Assembly (NCBI GenBank): GCA_029864095.1 | Contig: JAOTUB010000001.1 | Coordinates: forward strand, 83,082 to 128,658 | Source: Gammaproteobacteria bacterium | GTDB lineage: Bacteria > Pseudomonadota > Gammaproteobacteria > Steroidobacterales > Woeseiaceae | Reading direction: 5' to 3' | Length of the DNA stretch: 45,577 bases | Part shown: one piece after another, positions 26,516 through 34,373 of the stretch | Layout: each line of letters starts with the position of its first letter | Numbering within the stretch: position 1 is the first letter of the stretch | Position numbers and translations under genes: made by a program | The notes under the pieces: model-generated | What the model was told of the DNA's origin: nothing | Database searches by the model: none | The model's input: the letters and a program-made list of their open reading frames with translations, nothing else

Positions 26516-28297
26516 CTAGTGATTGTGCCGCGGAGTCGTTCGGCAAACGCCGCGATACTTCACAGCGAATTCCAGCACCGCACCGCTATCGAGACCACCG
26601 ACATGCGCCCGGTAGAGTTCCTGCCACGGCGTCTGGCTTTCCGGGACGACAGGCTTAAACGCTGCCTTGCGCTTCTCTATCTCAGCGTCGGATAGCAGCA
26701 CGTCACAACTTCGCGCATCGATGTCGATGCGCACAATATCGCCTGTGCGTAACCATCCCAGACCGCCTCCGACTGCCGCCTCAGGGGATGCGTGCAATAT
26801 TGCCGGGCTATCCGACGTCCCTGACTGGCGTCCGTCACCGATAACAGGAATGGTGTTGACGCCATCTTTCAATAGTGCACCCGGGGGTTGCATGTTGACC
26901 ACTTCCGCCGCGCCGGGCCAGGCAATCGGCCCGGCATTTCGCATCACAAGTATCGACGATTCGTCAATTTCCATTGCCGCATCACTAATGCGGTGGTGAT
27001 AGTCCTCGGCGCTGTCGAATACAACGACCTTACCTTCGAAGACATTTTCCGATCCCGGAGTGCTCAGGTAACGCTGGCGAAACTCCTTGCCAATCACGCT
27101 CGACTTCATTACGGCAAAATCGAACAGGTTTCCGGACAAAACCAGGAGCCCCGCGTTCTCGCTGATCGGTCGATCGAACGGACGGATCATCTCGCGATCG
27201 CTGGTCTCAGCGCCCGCCAGGTTCTCGCGCATTGTCTTACCGCTCACCGTCAGTCGATCGGCGTTCAGTTTTCCGGCATTCATAAGCTCCCACAGCACGG
27301 CGGGAACTCCGCCAGCACGATGAAAGCGTTCGCTCAGGAATCGGCCGGCTGGCTGCATATCCAAGATCAACGGCAGCTCGTAGCCATGCTCCATCCAGTC
27401 CCTGGGCGAAATATCGACGCCTGCGTGACGAGCCATCGCGTGAATGTGAGGCTGAGCGTTGGACGATCCACCAATCACGCTGGTGACCGCGATGGCGTCG
27501 AGGAATGCCTCGCGCGTCAGAATTTTGGACGGCGTAATATCGTCATAGGCCAGATCAACAATCCTGCAGCCGGTTTCATAGGCCATCTGCCCACGCTCGC
27601 GATACGCTGCCGGGATTGCTGCCGACCCCGGCAAGGTCAGGCCCAGCGCCTCGGCAATGGCGTTCATTGTCGATGCAGTGCCCATTGTGTTGCAGTGGCC
27701 AACCGACGGGGCGGATGTAGCGGCCGCCGCAATAAATTCTTCCTCATCGATCTCGCCCACAGCGAGTCGGCGGCGCGATTCCCAGATTACCGTCCCGGAA
27801 CCCGACAGCTTCCCGTTGTGCCATCCGTCGAGCATCGGTCCACCATTGAGCACAATCGCCGGAATGTCGACGGTGGACGCAGCCATGATTGCGGCCGGCG
27901 TGGTCTTGTCGCAACCCGTCGTCAGTACGACCGCGTCAATTGGATACCCATGCAGAATTTCTACTAGGGACAGGTATGAAAGATTGCGGTCCAGCGACGC
28001 AGTCGGGCGCCGGCAATTCTCGAAGATTGGATGAACCGGAAACTCCATGGGCACACCACCGGCGTCTCGAATACCGTCGCGAACCCGCTGTGCAAGCTCC
28101 AGATGGATACGATTGCACGGAGCAATGTCGCTGCCGCTCTGTGCAATGCCGATAATCGGCCGCCCGCTGCGCAACTCTGCCGGCGTGATGCCGTAGTTCA
28201 TGAAGCGTTCGAGATAAACCGCCACCATGTCACTTCGGTCCGTGTCTCCAAACCACGCACGAGAACGAAATGGCTTTTCGGGGCGACGATTATTCAT
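26516..28297 (-). CDS. IlvD/Edd family dehydratase, probably sugar-acid (aldonate) dehydratase
   Basis: 593 residues from ATG at 28297, chosen over an in-frame upstream start at 28330 because AAGG lies at suitable spacing. Members remove water from sugar acids or dihydroxy acids with an iron-sulfur cluster. Cluster and metal regions are present: IAQSGSDIAPCNRIHLELA near 50, TTGCDKTTPAAIMAA near 126, GHCNTMGTASTMNA near 199. The GPIAWPGAAEVVNM and IGDGRQSGTSDSPAILHASPEAA segments near 470-500 resemble L-arabonate/D-xylonate/L-fuconate-type dehydratases more than the isoleucine/valine enzyme. The gene lies between an isomerase-like gene and a FAH-family hydrolase gene, fitting production of a 2-keto-3-deoxy sugar acid. 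The exact sugar acid is not resolved. Confidence 0.88.
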   Translation of the reverse strand: MNNRRPEKPFRSRAWFGDTDRSDMVAVYLERFMNYGITPAELRSGRPIIGIAQSGSDIAPCNRIHLELAQRVRDGIRDAGGVPMEFPVHPIFENCRRPTASLDRNLSYLSLVEILHGYPIDAVVLTTGCDKTTPAAIMAASTVDIPAIVLNGGPMLDGWHNGKLSGSGTVIWESRRRLAVGEIDEEEFIAAAATSAPSVGHCNTMGTASTMNAIAEALGLTLPGSAAIPAAYRERGQMAYETGCRIVDLAYDDITPSKILTREAFLDAIAVTSVIGGSSNAQPHIHAMARHAGVDISPRDWMEHGYELPLILDMQPAGRFLSERFHRAGGVPAVLWELMNAGKLNADRLTVSGKTMRENLAGAETSDREMIRPFDRPISENAGLLVLSGNLFDFAVMKSSVIGKEFRQRYLSTPGSENVFEGKVVVFDSAEDYHHRISDAAMEIDESSILVMRNAGPIAWPGAAEVVNMQPPGALLKDGVNTIPVIGDGRQSGTSDSPAILHASPEAAVGGGLGWLRTGDIVRIDIDARSCDVLLSDAEIEKRKAAFKPVVPESQTPWQELYRAHVGGLDSGAVLEFAVKYRGVCRTTPRHNH

Positions 28298-28366
28298 GTA
28301 TTTTGCCTTGGCAAAAGGAAAAGCTGCCATCGAGAGTCAGTCTCGGTAGCTGAGTCCGGACGCTCT

Positions 28367-29425
28367 TCAAGCGATATTAATCCGACCCCATTCGAGCGTA
28401 TCACGGTTGTTATCCTCTTCCGCCTGCAACTGCTCCGCCGGCGATAGCTGACTGACATACGGCAGCTCGGATGCGTTGGACCGGACCCATTCCATGTGGC
28501 TTGCCAATTGATCCGCCCGGTACTCGGGCAGGGATGCCCAGTATCTCTCTGTCAAACACGGCACCTGCAAGGGATCGCGTGTAATTATTTCCTCCAGGCA
28601 GTTGAGATTGGGATTGCCCGATTTCAAGATTTTCCACAATGCTTTTTGGTCCGTGACCCCGGTCCCGAAGCGAACCTCGGACAGCAGGAATCCTTCTGCA
28701 TACGGTGCGACGCCCATGTCTTTCATCGAAACTGAAAGCACATAGGGTGCGAGCTTGGTGCAGACCTCCTCCGGAGTCTCCAGCATGGAGAGGTTGTTTC
28801 CCGGGTCGACCAGGGCGCCGAGATACTCGCTCGAGGTGCTGCGCAGAAACTCAACGTGCTCATCGACCAGGCGATCCTTGTGATTCTCCAGCGCCAGTTT
28901 CACGCCGATGCGCTCGGCGATCGGCAGGCACTTCAGCACGATCGCATTCGCTTCGTCCCGCCATGCATTGAATTCGTCCAACGATGTAAATGACGAGTAG
29001 CGGCGACCGCTTGACTCGGGTGGTCGCCGGCTCACATAACGCGCTACATTTCCGCCCATCTCACGCGTGTTGCGCAGCGACTGTTCAAATTCGGCCGTAT
29101 CCTGGGCCAGGCTGCCCGGTGCGCGGGCATTGCCCTCGTACCACATGCCGAGCTCTTCCATGCGCCGCCGCAGTCTCTTCAAGTCGCCCACGGCCGTGAA
29201 CTGCAAACCACCTGCACCCAATGAGCGACAATACTCGACATAGGCCATCGAATCCTCGCCCATCGGCGCGATCACGCCCAGACCATCTCGATGCTTGCCC
29301 ATGGCCGCAGACGCAATCCCGACCGGCGACATCGGCGGTAGTGGTTTCGCCAGTGCTGCTTCACCCACCAGCCCCACCACGCCGGCGGCGGCACCATTAA
29401 GGAGAAACTCTCTTCTTGTCGTCAC
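28367..29425 (-). CDS. Sugar phosphate isomerase/epimerase-like TIM-barrel protein with Tat signal
   Basis: 352 residues; start GTG at 29425 with a GAGAGG site. The N terminus TTRREFLLNGAAAG is a good twin-arginine signal. The rest is an AP-endonuclease-2/xylose isomerase-like barrel: VEYCRSLGAGGLQFTAVGD near 63, the metal-ligand glutamate in IGVKLALENHKDRL near 180, LGALVDPGNNLSML near 208, SVSMKDMGV near 238 and a late glutamate in LNCLEEIITRD. The family includes sugar isomerases and 3-keto-sugar-processing enzymes. Export suggests a role on free periplasmic sugars. It lies between the SDR gene (30222-29467) and the dehydratase gene in the same operon. Exact reaction unknown. Confidence 0.85.
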   Translation of the reverse strand: MTTRREFLLNGAAAGVVGLVGEAALAKPLPPMSPVGIASAAMGKHRDGLGVIAPMGEDSMAYVEYCRSLGAGGLQFTAVGDLKRLRRRMEELGMWYEGNARAPGSLAQDTAEFEQSLRNTREMGGNVARYVSRRPPESSGRRYSSFTSLDEFNAWRDEANAIVLKCLPIAERIGVKLALENHKDRLVDEHVEFLRSTSSEYLGALVDPGNNLSMLETPEEVCTKLAPYVLSVSMKDMGVAPYAEGFLLSEVRFGTGVTDQKALWKILKSGNPNLNCLEEIITRDPLQVPCLTERYWASLPEYRADQLASHMEWVRSNASELPYVSQLSPAEQLQAEEDNNRDTLEWGRINIA

Positions 29426-29466
29426 ACGCAGAACCTCTCTACTGCACTACCCTGACACCCGGCGTA

Positions 29467-30222
29467 CTATTTTGTGGTCCATCCGCCATCGATAACGATG
29501 TCGGTGCCAGTGATAAAACCGGCCAGGTCGGAACACAAATAACACGCCAACCCACCGATCTCCTCGACTCGACCCCAGCGCCCTATCGGCAAACTGGCAA
29601 GGAATTGCGCGTTGGCTTCCGGATCATTCATTACCGCGTTATTCATTTCGGTACCAAATGGACCGGGACTGATGCCATTCACGGTGATGGCCTCGCAGGC
29701 CAGTTCCAGCGCCAGCGCCCGCGTGAAACCAAGCAAACCGGCTTTTGCCGACGAATACGGCGTACGTCCCGGCAATGAGACATGACTCAATATCGACGTC
29801 ATGTTGATAATCCGCCCGTAGCCCCTGCCGCACATGCCGGGTACGAAAGCACGGCTAACTAGGAACGCCGCTTTCAAGCTCGAATTCAAAACGCCCTCGA
29901 ACTCGTCCAGCGTAAGGTCGACCAGGTGCTTGCGTTCATTGGTGCCCGCGTTGTTGATCAGGATATGCGGCGCTCCGAATCGTTCGTTGACTTCTGCGGC
30001 AACGCGCGCGACCTGGTCCTCGTCCGTGACGTCCGCAAGGAAATAGGCCGCGTCTCCGCCGGCTGCCGCAAGCGCGTCACAAACGCCAGCGAGCTTTTCC
30101 TCATTGCGTGCCACGAGCGCAAGCTGGGCGCCGGCAGCAGACAATGCTGCGGCCATGGCCGCGCCAAGTCCCCGGTTACCTCCAGTGATCAGTGCCACTC
30201 TGCCGGACAGGTCTATCTGCAT
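29467..30222 (-). CDS. SDR family oxidoreductase, candidate 2-keto-3-deoxy sugar acid 4-dehydrogenase
   Basis: Classical short-chain dehydrogenase of 251 residues from ATG at 30222; the frame upstream to 30270 has no better start. Cofactor motif GGNRGLG near 12-18, NNAG near 90, the catalytic serine in INMTSILSH near 139 and Tyr-x-x-x-Lys in TPYSSAKAG near 155. The C terminus TGTDIVIDGGWTTK is typical. First gene of a seven-gene operon that also holds an IlvD/Edd dehydratase, a FAH-family hydrolase and glycolate oxidase. In known non-phosphorylating pentose and deoxyhexose routes an SDR oxidises the 2-keto-3-deoxy acid at C4, so that role is proposed by context only. Confidence 0.88.
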   Translation of the reverse strand: MQIDLSGRVALITGGNRGLGAAMAAALSAAGAQLALVARNEEKLAGVCDALAAAGGDAAYFLADVTDEDQVARVAAEVNERFGAPHILINNAGTNERKHLVDLTLDEFEGVLNSSLKAAFLVSRAFVPGMCGRGYGRIINMTSILSHVSLPGRTPYSSAKAGLLGFTRALALELACEAITVNGISPGPFGTEMNNAVMNDPEANAQFLASLPIGRWGRVEEIGGLACYLCSDLAGFITGTDIVIDGGWTTK

Positions 30223-30343
30223 GTCGATACCGTCTCCATTATTGCTGCGCCCGCCGCATCTCCAGGCCACCAGAGCCTGTCAGAACATCTCCAGCCAGGC
30301 CAATCGGCCGACGCCGAAGCGGGTGCATCGTGCCCCTCTATCG

Positions 30344-30356
30344 GTATACTATATGC
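30344..30356. promoter_or_regulatory. GTATA-CTA-TATGC operator-like motif between divergent units
   Basis: It matches the perfect repeat at 14088-14100 except for one base. On the minus strand it overlaps the likely -10 of the SDR/dehydratase/glycolate oxidase operon, with TTGACT (30368-30373) at -35. On the plus strand it reads TATACT before the esterase relic. A regulator bound here would block the promoter. Confidence 0.48.
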
Positions 30357-30460
30357 AATTCTGTGAGAGTCAAATTGGCGCGACCGGCTCTTTCCTGGAA
30401 ATACCCGCGATTCGACGGACACCCACGAAATGTGCACATTTAGGAAACTAGAAACTAGCA

Positions 30461-31027
30461 ATGAAACAGCTTCAGACGATATTGGCTGCAATTCCCTGCA
30501 CGACAGCGCTCGCGCAAGAGCCGCCCGCAATCACGCCGAACACCGCGGGCGGTGCTGCTCACAATTACGCGGCTAATGAGAAAGGCATCGTCGGCGACCT
30601 GATTCTGTTCATGGACAAGATCTGCCGTACGCTTCCTGATCGCGAGAAGCGGGCCATCGTGGGCCTGTCCATGGGCTCGGGCACCTCGACGAACGTCGCT
30701 CTAAGGCGGCTGGACATTTTCGCGTCAGTGGGCATGCCAAGCGCAGGAAAGTTTCGTGGCAGGGATGGAGTGCCGCTTCCCGGGGGCGGCCCTCCTTGAC
30801 CAGACCTCCGCGGGCTTGCTGGCCGACGCCGCGACCGCAAACAGGAAACTCCGCCTGTTACTTTTCTCATGCGTGCCGAGGACTCGCGCATGCCGTTTCG
30901 AGAAGAGGACGCGGAGGAATTAAGCAGTCACGAGATCAAATTCACTTGCAAGAGCTCCCCAGGTGAGCACGAGTGGAAGGTCTGGCGCCATTCGCTGGCC
31001 GATATGGCTCCACTACTATTCAGGTGA
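30461..31027 (+). pseudogene. Decayed esterase (enterochelin esterase/ferulic esterase-like) with large deletion and two frameshifts
   Basis: A signal-peptide-like start at 30461 is followed almost at once by the late part of an alpha/beta-hydrolase: DREKRAIVGLSMGSGTS carries the nucleophile serine in GLSMG, then LRRLDIFASVG. The frame hits a TGA at 30797-30799 just after a run of five G (30782-30786). One frame over the protein continues (LLDQTSAGLLADAATANRK to LLLFSC, about 30792-30872). It then returns to the first frame (AEDSRMPF from 30875 to GEHEWKVWRHSLADMAPLLFR, stop 31025-31027), which holds the catalytic histidine. One extra base and one missing base (near 30873) explain this. About 200 residues expected between signal and GLSMG are absent, so it is broken even if the frameshifts were sequencing errors. 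Confidence 0.78.
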
Positions 31028-31039
31028 GGAGAAAGAAAC

Positions 31040-31924
31040 ATGAAAAAAGACGATATTGATGAGCGTGTATATAAACTCTATGACGAGTACTGCCATGGTT
31101 TTATAGACAGGCGCCAGTTCTTTGAGCGGGTGGCAGCGTTTGCGGTCAGCGGCATATCTGTGTTCGCAATGGCCGAAGCCATGTTACCGAATTATGCCGA
31201 GGCGCAACTGGTCTCGTTCACTGACGAACGCATCAAGGCCACCTATGTCGAGTATCCGTCACCGGGCGGAACGTCCGGCAAGATGCGTGGCTACCTGGTT
31301 CGGCCCAGCGGCGACGGACCGTTTCCCGCCGTGCTTGTAATGCACGAGAATCGCGGCCTGAATCCACACATCGAGGATGTTGCGCGCCGCGCCGCCGTCG
31401 CGGGATTCCTGGCCCTGGCACCGGACGGGCTCTCTCCGATTGGCGGTTATCCGGGCAATGACGACGACGGGCGCGAAATGCAGAGAACCCTCGACCAGGG
31501 CAAGTTGCTGCAGGACATGGTTAACAGCGCCATGTATGTCAAAAAGCATGAATTATCGAATGGCAAGCTGGGCGCGACGGGTTTTTGCTGGGGCGGCGGC
31601 GCAACCAATCACCTGGCCGTTGTGCTGGGATCCGATCTTGATGCCGGCGTACCTTTCTATGGGCGCGCACCCAATAGCGATGATGTCGGAAAAATCAGTG
31701 CGGCGATGATGATTCAATATGCCGAGGAAGACGAACGCGTTAATGCCATGCGAGCAGATTATGAGGCTGCGCTAAAGGCCAATGGAGTTCGCTACGAGAT
31801 GCATACGTACCCAGGCACTCGTCACGGTTTCCATAACAATTCCACACCAAGGTACAATGCTGAAGCGGCTGACCTTGCCTGGGAGCGCACGATAGAATTC
31901 TTCGCTGAGCACCTCAGTAGTTAG
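31040..31924 (+). CDS. Dienelactone hydrolase family protein
   Basis: Alpha/beta-hydrolase of 294 residues. The N terminus has DRRQFFERVAAF followed by a hydrophobic stretch (about 24-48), a twin-arginine-like export or anchor signal. The catalytic triad is visible as C173 in GFCWGGG, D221 in EEDERV and H252 in TRHGFHN, as in dienelactone hydrolase; HENRGLNPHIEDVARR near 102 is also typical. ATG at 31040, only 12 bases after the end of the esterase relic, whose last codons overlap its GAGGAG ribosome site. Members hydrolyse lactones and small esters. Substrate unknown; sugar lactones are possible given the neighbourhood. Confidence 0.9.
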   Translation: MKKDDIDERVYKLYDEYCHGFIDRRQFFERVAAFAVSGISVFAMAEAMLPNYAEAQLVSFTDERIKATYVEYPSPGGTSGKMRGYLVRPSGDGPFPAVLVMHENRGLNPHIEDVARRAAVAGFLALAPDGLSPIGGYPGNDDDGREMQRTLDQGKLLQDMVNSAMYVKKHELSNGKLGATGFCWGGGATNHLAVVLGSDLDAGVPFYGRAPNSDDVGKISAAMMIQYAEEDERVNAMRADYEAALKANGVRYEMHTYPGTRHGFHNNSTPRYNAEAADLAWERTIEFFAEHLSS

Positions 31925-32005
31925 CAGGCGTTTCAGACCGTACGACCGCGCGCTCGTCAACAAAAGAGGGTTGAGCCGCGAAGTATCAGTCTGGGAATAG
32001 CTATC

Positions 32006-33895
32006 TTGTTAATTGGGAGTATCGCCTTCCTGCTCGCAGTCGGCCAAGGGCCGTCCCCGACCGCACCGACAACAAACGGAGACGGCGAGCAGGACATCGA
32101 AGAAATCGAGATCGTTGCAACTCGCCTTGGTAACGACATTTTTGCCCTCGGCGAGATTATATCCGTCAATTCAGCAGATCTTGCGAAAGCTCGGCCCGTC
32201 GACCCCGAGCAAGTTCTCAGCGGTTTACCGGGGTTTGCGGTCAGCCGCCCAGGCGGTCCGGGCGGTGTATCCGAAATTTTCTTCCGTGGTGCCGAGTCGA
32301 ATTTCACCTCGGTGTACATCGATGGGATTCGCCTCAATAACCCGTCGAATACGCGCGGCGGATCATTCGACTTTTCGTCGCTCGGCGCGTACGACATTGA
32401 TCGCATCGACATCGTAGCTGGAGCCATGTCCGCGATCTACGGGGCCGATGCGGTAGCCGGCGTAGTTCGCATTCGGTCTGCCTGGGCCAGACCGGGTTCG
32501 CCAAACGTGTTTTTTGAGGCAGGCAGTGTCGACGACTGGCGCACAGGTGCCGGGGTATCATTTGCTGCCAACGAGCAAATTGAGTGGAGTCTTCGCGCGT
32601 CGACGCTCGATGGCGGAAACGAAATCGAGGGTTCTGCGCTACGCCTCAGGAGTTTCGCTACTCGACTCGTCGGCCAGTGGCCAAACGGCGGCGCCTGGAC
32701 CCTCAGCCTGCGCCACGCGCAACGCGATCGGGGCAGTTTCCCCGAGGTGAGTGGCGGTCCGGAATTGGCCGTGTCTCGGGAGCTTGAAACTGCCGATGGC
32801 GACGAGCTATCCGTTGCTGCAACAAGCGACTGGGCTGTAACGCCAACCTGGAAGACCGAACTCCATTTTAGTGGTTCGCGAATCCGCGATAGCGCTGACG
32901 TTCCGGCGGTCGCACCCGGCGTGCTTGACGAGCAACCGGCGTTTTCAACGATTACCCGCTATCAACGGGCGCAATTCCTTTGGGTCAACCGCATTGAATT
33001 GGCTGCGGGGCTGCAACTTGTCGCGGGCACCGATCTCGTTGCAGAGCAAGGCAGTGACAAGGGTGCTGTCGACCTGGGATTCGCGGTAGTCCCCAATGCT
33101 TATAAGCTGGACCGTTCATCGTCTTCCGTTTTTGTAGAAATGGGCAAGGAATGGAACGAGAGTTTCACCACGACGCTCGCCATGCGATGGGATATTTTTG
33201 ACGCTGACAAACGCCTTTCCGGGAAATTCGGTATTGCACGGGCAATATCTAAGAGTGGCAGCCGAGTCTGGGGAAGCGTCGCGAGCGGCTTCAAGCAGCC
33301 AAGCTTTTTCGCGCTGGGCAATCCGCTGTTTGGAAACCCGGATCTGGTTGCGGAGAAAGTACGGAGCGCAGAAATCGGGTACACGCACGTTTTCGACGGT
33401 GCAAGTACATTTACGTTAGCGGCCTACAAGAGTCGCTTCAATGACCTTGTGGACTTTGACTTTGAGTCATTTACGAACATCAACAAGGGCCGCATCGACA
33501 TCAGCGGCATCGAACTCCGAACGAAGCTGCAACTGTCGCCGACCGTAATACTGCAGCTCGACGGGACCCGGTCAAATATATCGAGTAACAGCGGGCCCCT
33601 GCGCAGACGCCCGGAGCGACTTGCGGGCGCAAGCCTGGATTGGTCGCTCGCACATCAGTGGCAGTTGAACGTCGCAACCCGATATGTCGGCTCGCGCCTG
33701 ATTACCTCCATTCCCACAGGCGACGTCGACGCGTCAGCTTTCCAGATCGTCAATGCGACCGCTCGCTATGAGCAATCACCAAATCGAACATTCTGGATCG
33801 CGATGGACAATGTATTGAACGAGCATTATCAGGACGCGCCCGGATTTCCATCTCCAGGAACTCGAGTCAGGATCGGCGCCAGCTTGTCCTTTTAG
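32006..33895 (+). CDS. TonB-dependent receptor, BtuB/vitamin- or siderophore-type size
   Basis: Outer-membrane receptor of about 629 residues. A TonB-box-like segment EEIEIVATRL lies near 32. The plug domain (about 45-155) has PVDPEQVLSGLPGFAVSRP, EIFFRGAESNFTSVYIDGI and IDRIDIVAGAMSAIYGADA. The barrel ends in VRIGASLSF with the usual terminal phenylalanine. No ATG precedes the coding part: the best start is TTG at 32006 (GGGA about 10 bases upstream), giving a short hydrophobic leader (LIGSIAFLLAVG), so the true start is uncertain. It follows the dienelactone hydrolase gene by about 80 bases. Its size resembles cobalamin/siderophore receptors more than the large polysaccharide receptors; substrate not known. 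Confidence 0.88.
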   Translation: MLIGSIAFLLAVGQGPSPTAPTTNGDGEQDIEEIEIVATRLGNDIFALGEIISVNSADLAKARPVDPEQVLSGLPGFAVSRPGGPGGVSEIFFRGAESNFTSVYIDGIRLNNPSNTRGGSFDFSSLGAYDIDRIDIVAGAMSAIYGADAVAGVVRIRSAWARPGSPNVFFEAGSVDDWRTGAGVSFAANEQIEWSLRASTLDGGNEIEGSALRLRSFATRLVGQWPNGGAWTLSLRHAQRDRGSFPEVSGGPELAVSRELETADGDELSVAATSDWAVTPTWKTELHFSGSRIRDSADVPAVAPGVLDEQPAFSTITRYQRAQFLWVNRIELAAGLQLVAGTDLVAEQGSDKGAVDLGFAVVPNAYKLDRSSSSVFVEMGKEWNESFTTTLAMRWDIFDADKRLSGKFGIARAISKSGSRVWGSVASGFKQPSFFALGNPLFGNPDLVAEKVRSAEIGYTHVFDGASTFTLAAYKSRFNDLVDFDFESFTNINKGRIDISGIELRTKLQLSPTVILQLDGTRSNISSNSGPLRRRPERLAGASLDWSLAHQWQLNVATRYVGSRLITSIPTGDVDASAFQIVNATARYEQSPNRTFWIAMDNVLNEHYQDAPGFPSPGTRVRIGASLSF

Positions 33896-34130
33896 TCATA
33901 TATCTGGCTCTCCGCGTCCTGAACCATTCTGGCAACAGAGGGATGGGCGTGCGCCGCGTAAGCCAATCGCCATCAGGCGCTACTCATTGACTTAGTACTG
34001 CCGACGGCGGGATACCGAATCGGCATTATTTGTCTCCTCGAGTCTAGACCTTGCGTACGCCACCTCCCCGCGCCTCTCCTCGTCAGTAAGAACTCGGCTA
34101 CAGACCTTCGGCCGTCCCTGTGTACAAGGA

Positions 34131-34250
34131 TCACGCCAAGGAACCCCAGCGCTCAATCTCGCGCTCGACGTGCGTTATGTAATCCTCGCTCACGCCGCGA
34201 GCCTTGTACTCCTCTATATAGGCAACTGCCAAAGCATCCCATCGTCTCAT
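34131..34250 (-). pseudogene. Relic of tyrosine recombinase N-terminal domain
   Basis: A 39-codon frame starts with ATG at 34250 after a GAGGAG site and reads MRRWDALAVAYIEEYKARG, then VSEDYITHVEREIERWG, before a TGA. This looks like the SAM-like core-binding N terminus of tyrosine recombinases/integrases (a helix of the type YIEEYKARGVS followed by a VERELERWG helix). The catalytic domain is absent, and after the stop only short frames remain in other phases. Too short for certainty; a small unrelated protein is the alternative. Confidence 0.42.
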
Positions 34251-34334
34251 CGTCTGTCTCCTCAAATATCCGCAGGCTCAAAGCGCCTGCAAAAACCTGA
34301 CAAAACTAAACAATATGATGTCCGATACGACAAC

Positions 34335-34358
34335 AATGGGTCGACGGAGGCACCCATT
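34335..34358 (-). terminator. Weak terminator candidate after fdhE
   Basis: AATGGGT and ACCCATT form a 7-base stem with a 10-base loop, 16-39 bases after the fdhE stop on the minus strand, followed by GTTGT rather than a clean T run. Likely place for the end of the sel-fdn transcript, but weak. Confidence 0.3.
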
Positions 34359-34373
34359 TACGAAGCCTGATGC

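Larger units (their letters stand above)
33896..34373. other. Gene-poor gap between TonB receptor and fdhE
   Basis: About 480 bases with no sound gene. They hold a recombinase-like relic on the minus strand (34131-34250), a 45-codon minus-strand frame broken by TGA (33892-34026), two GAGGAGACA ribosome-site-like sequences before these frames, and a weak hairpin after fdhE. The patchy coding look suggests decayed mobile DNA at the edge of the selenocysteine/formate dehydrogenase block. Confidence 0.5.

Noticed and set aside
26888..27967. 359-codon plus-strand frame opposite the IlvD/Edd dehydratase
   Set aside because: Antisense shadow; the dehydratase motifs on the minus strand are complete.
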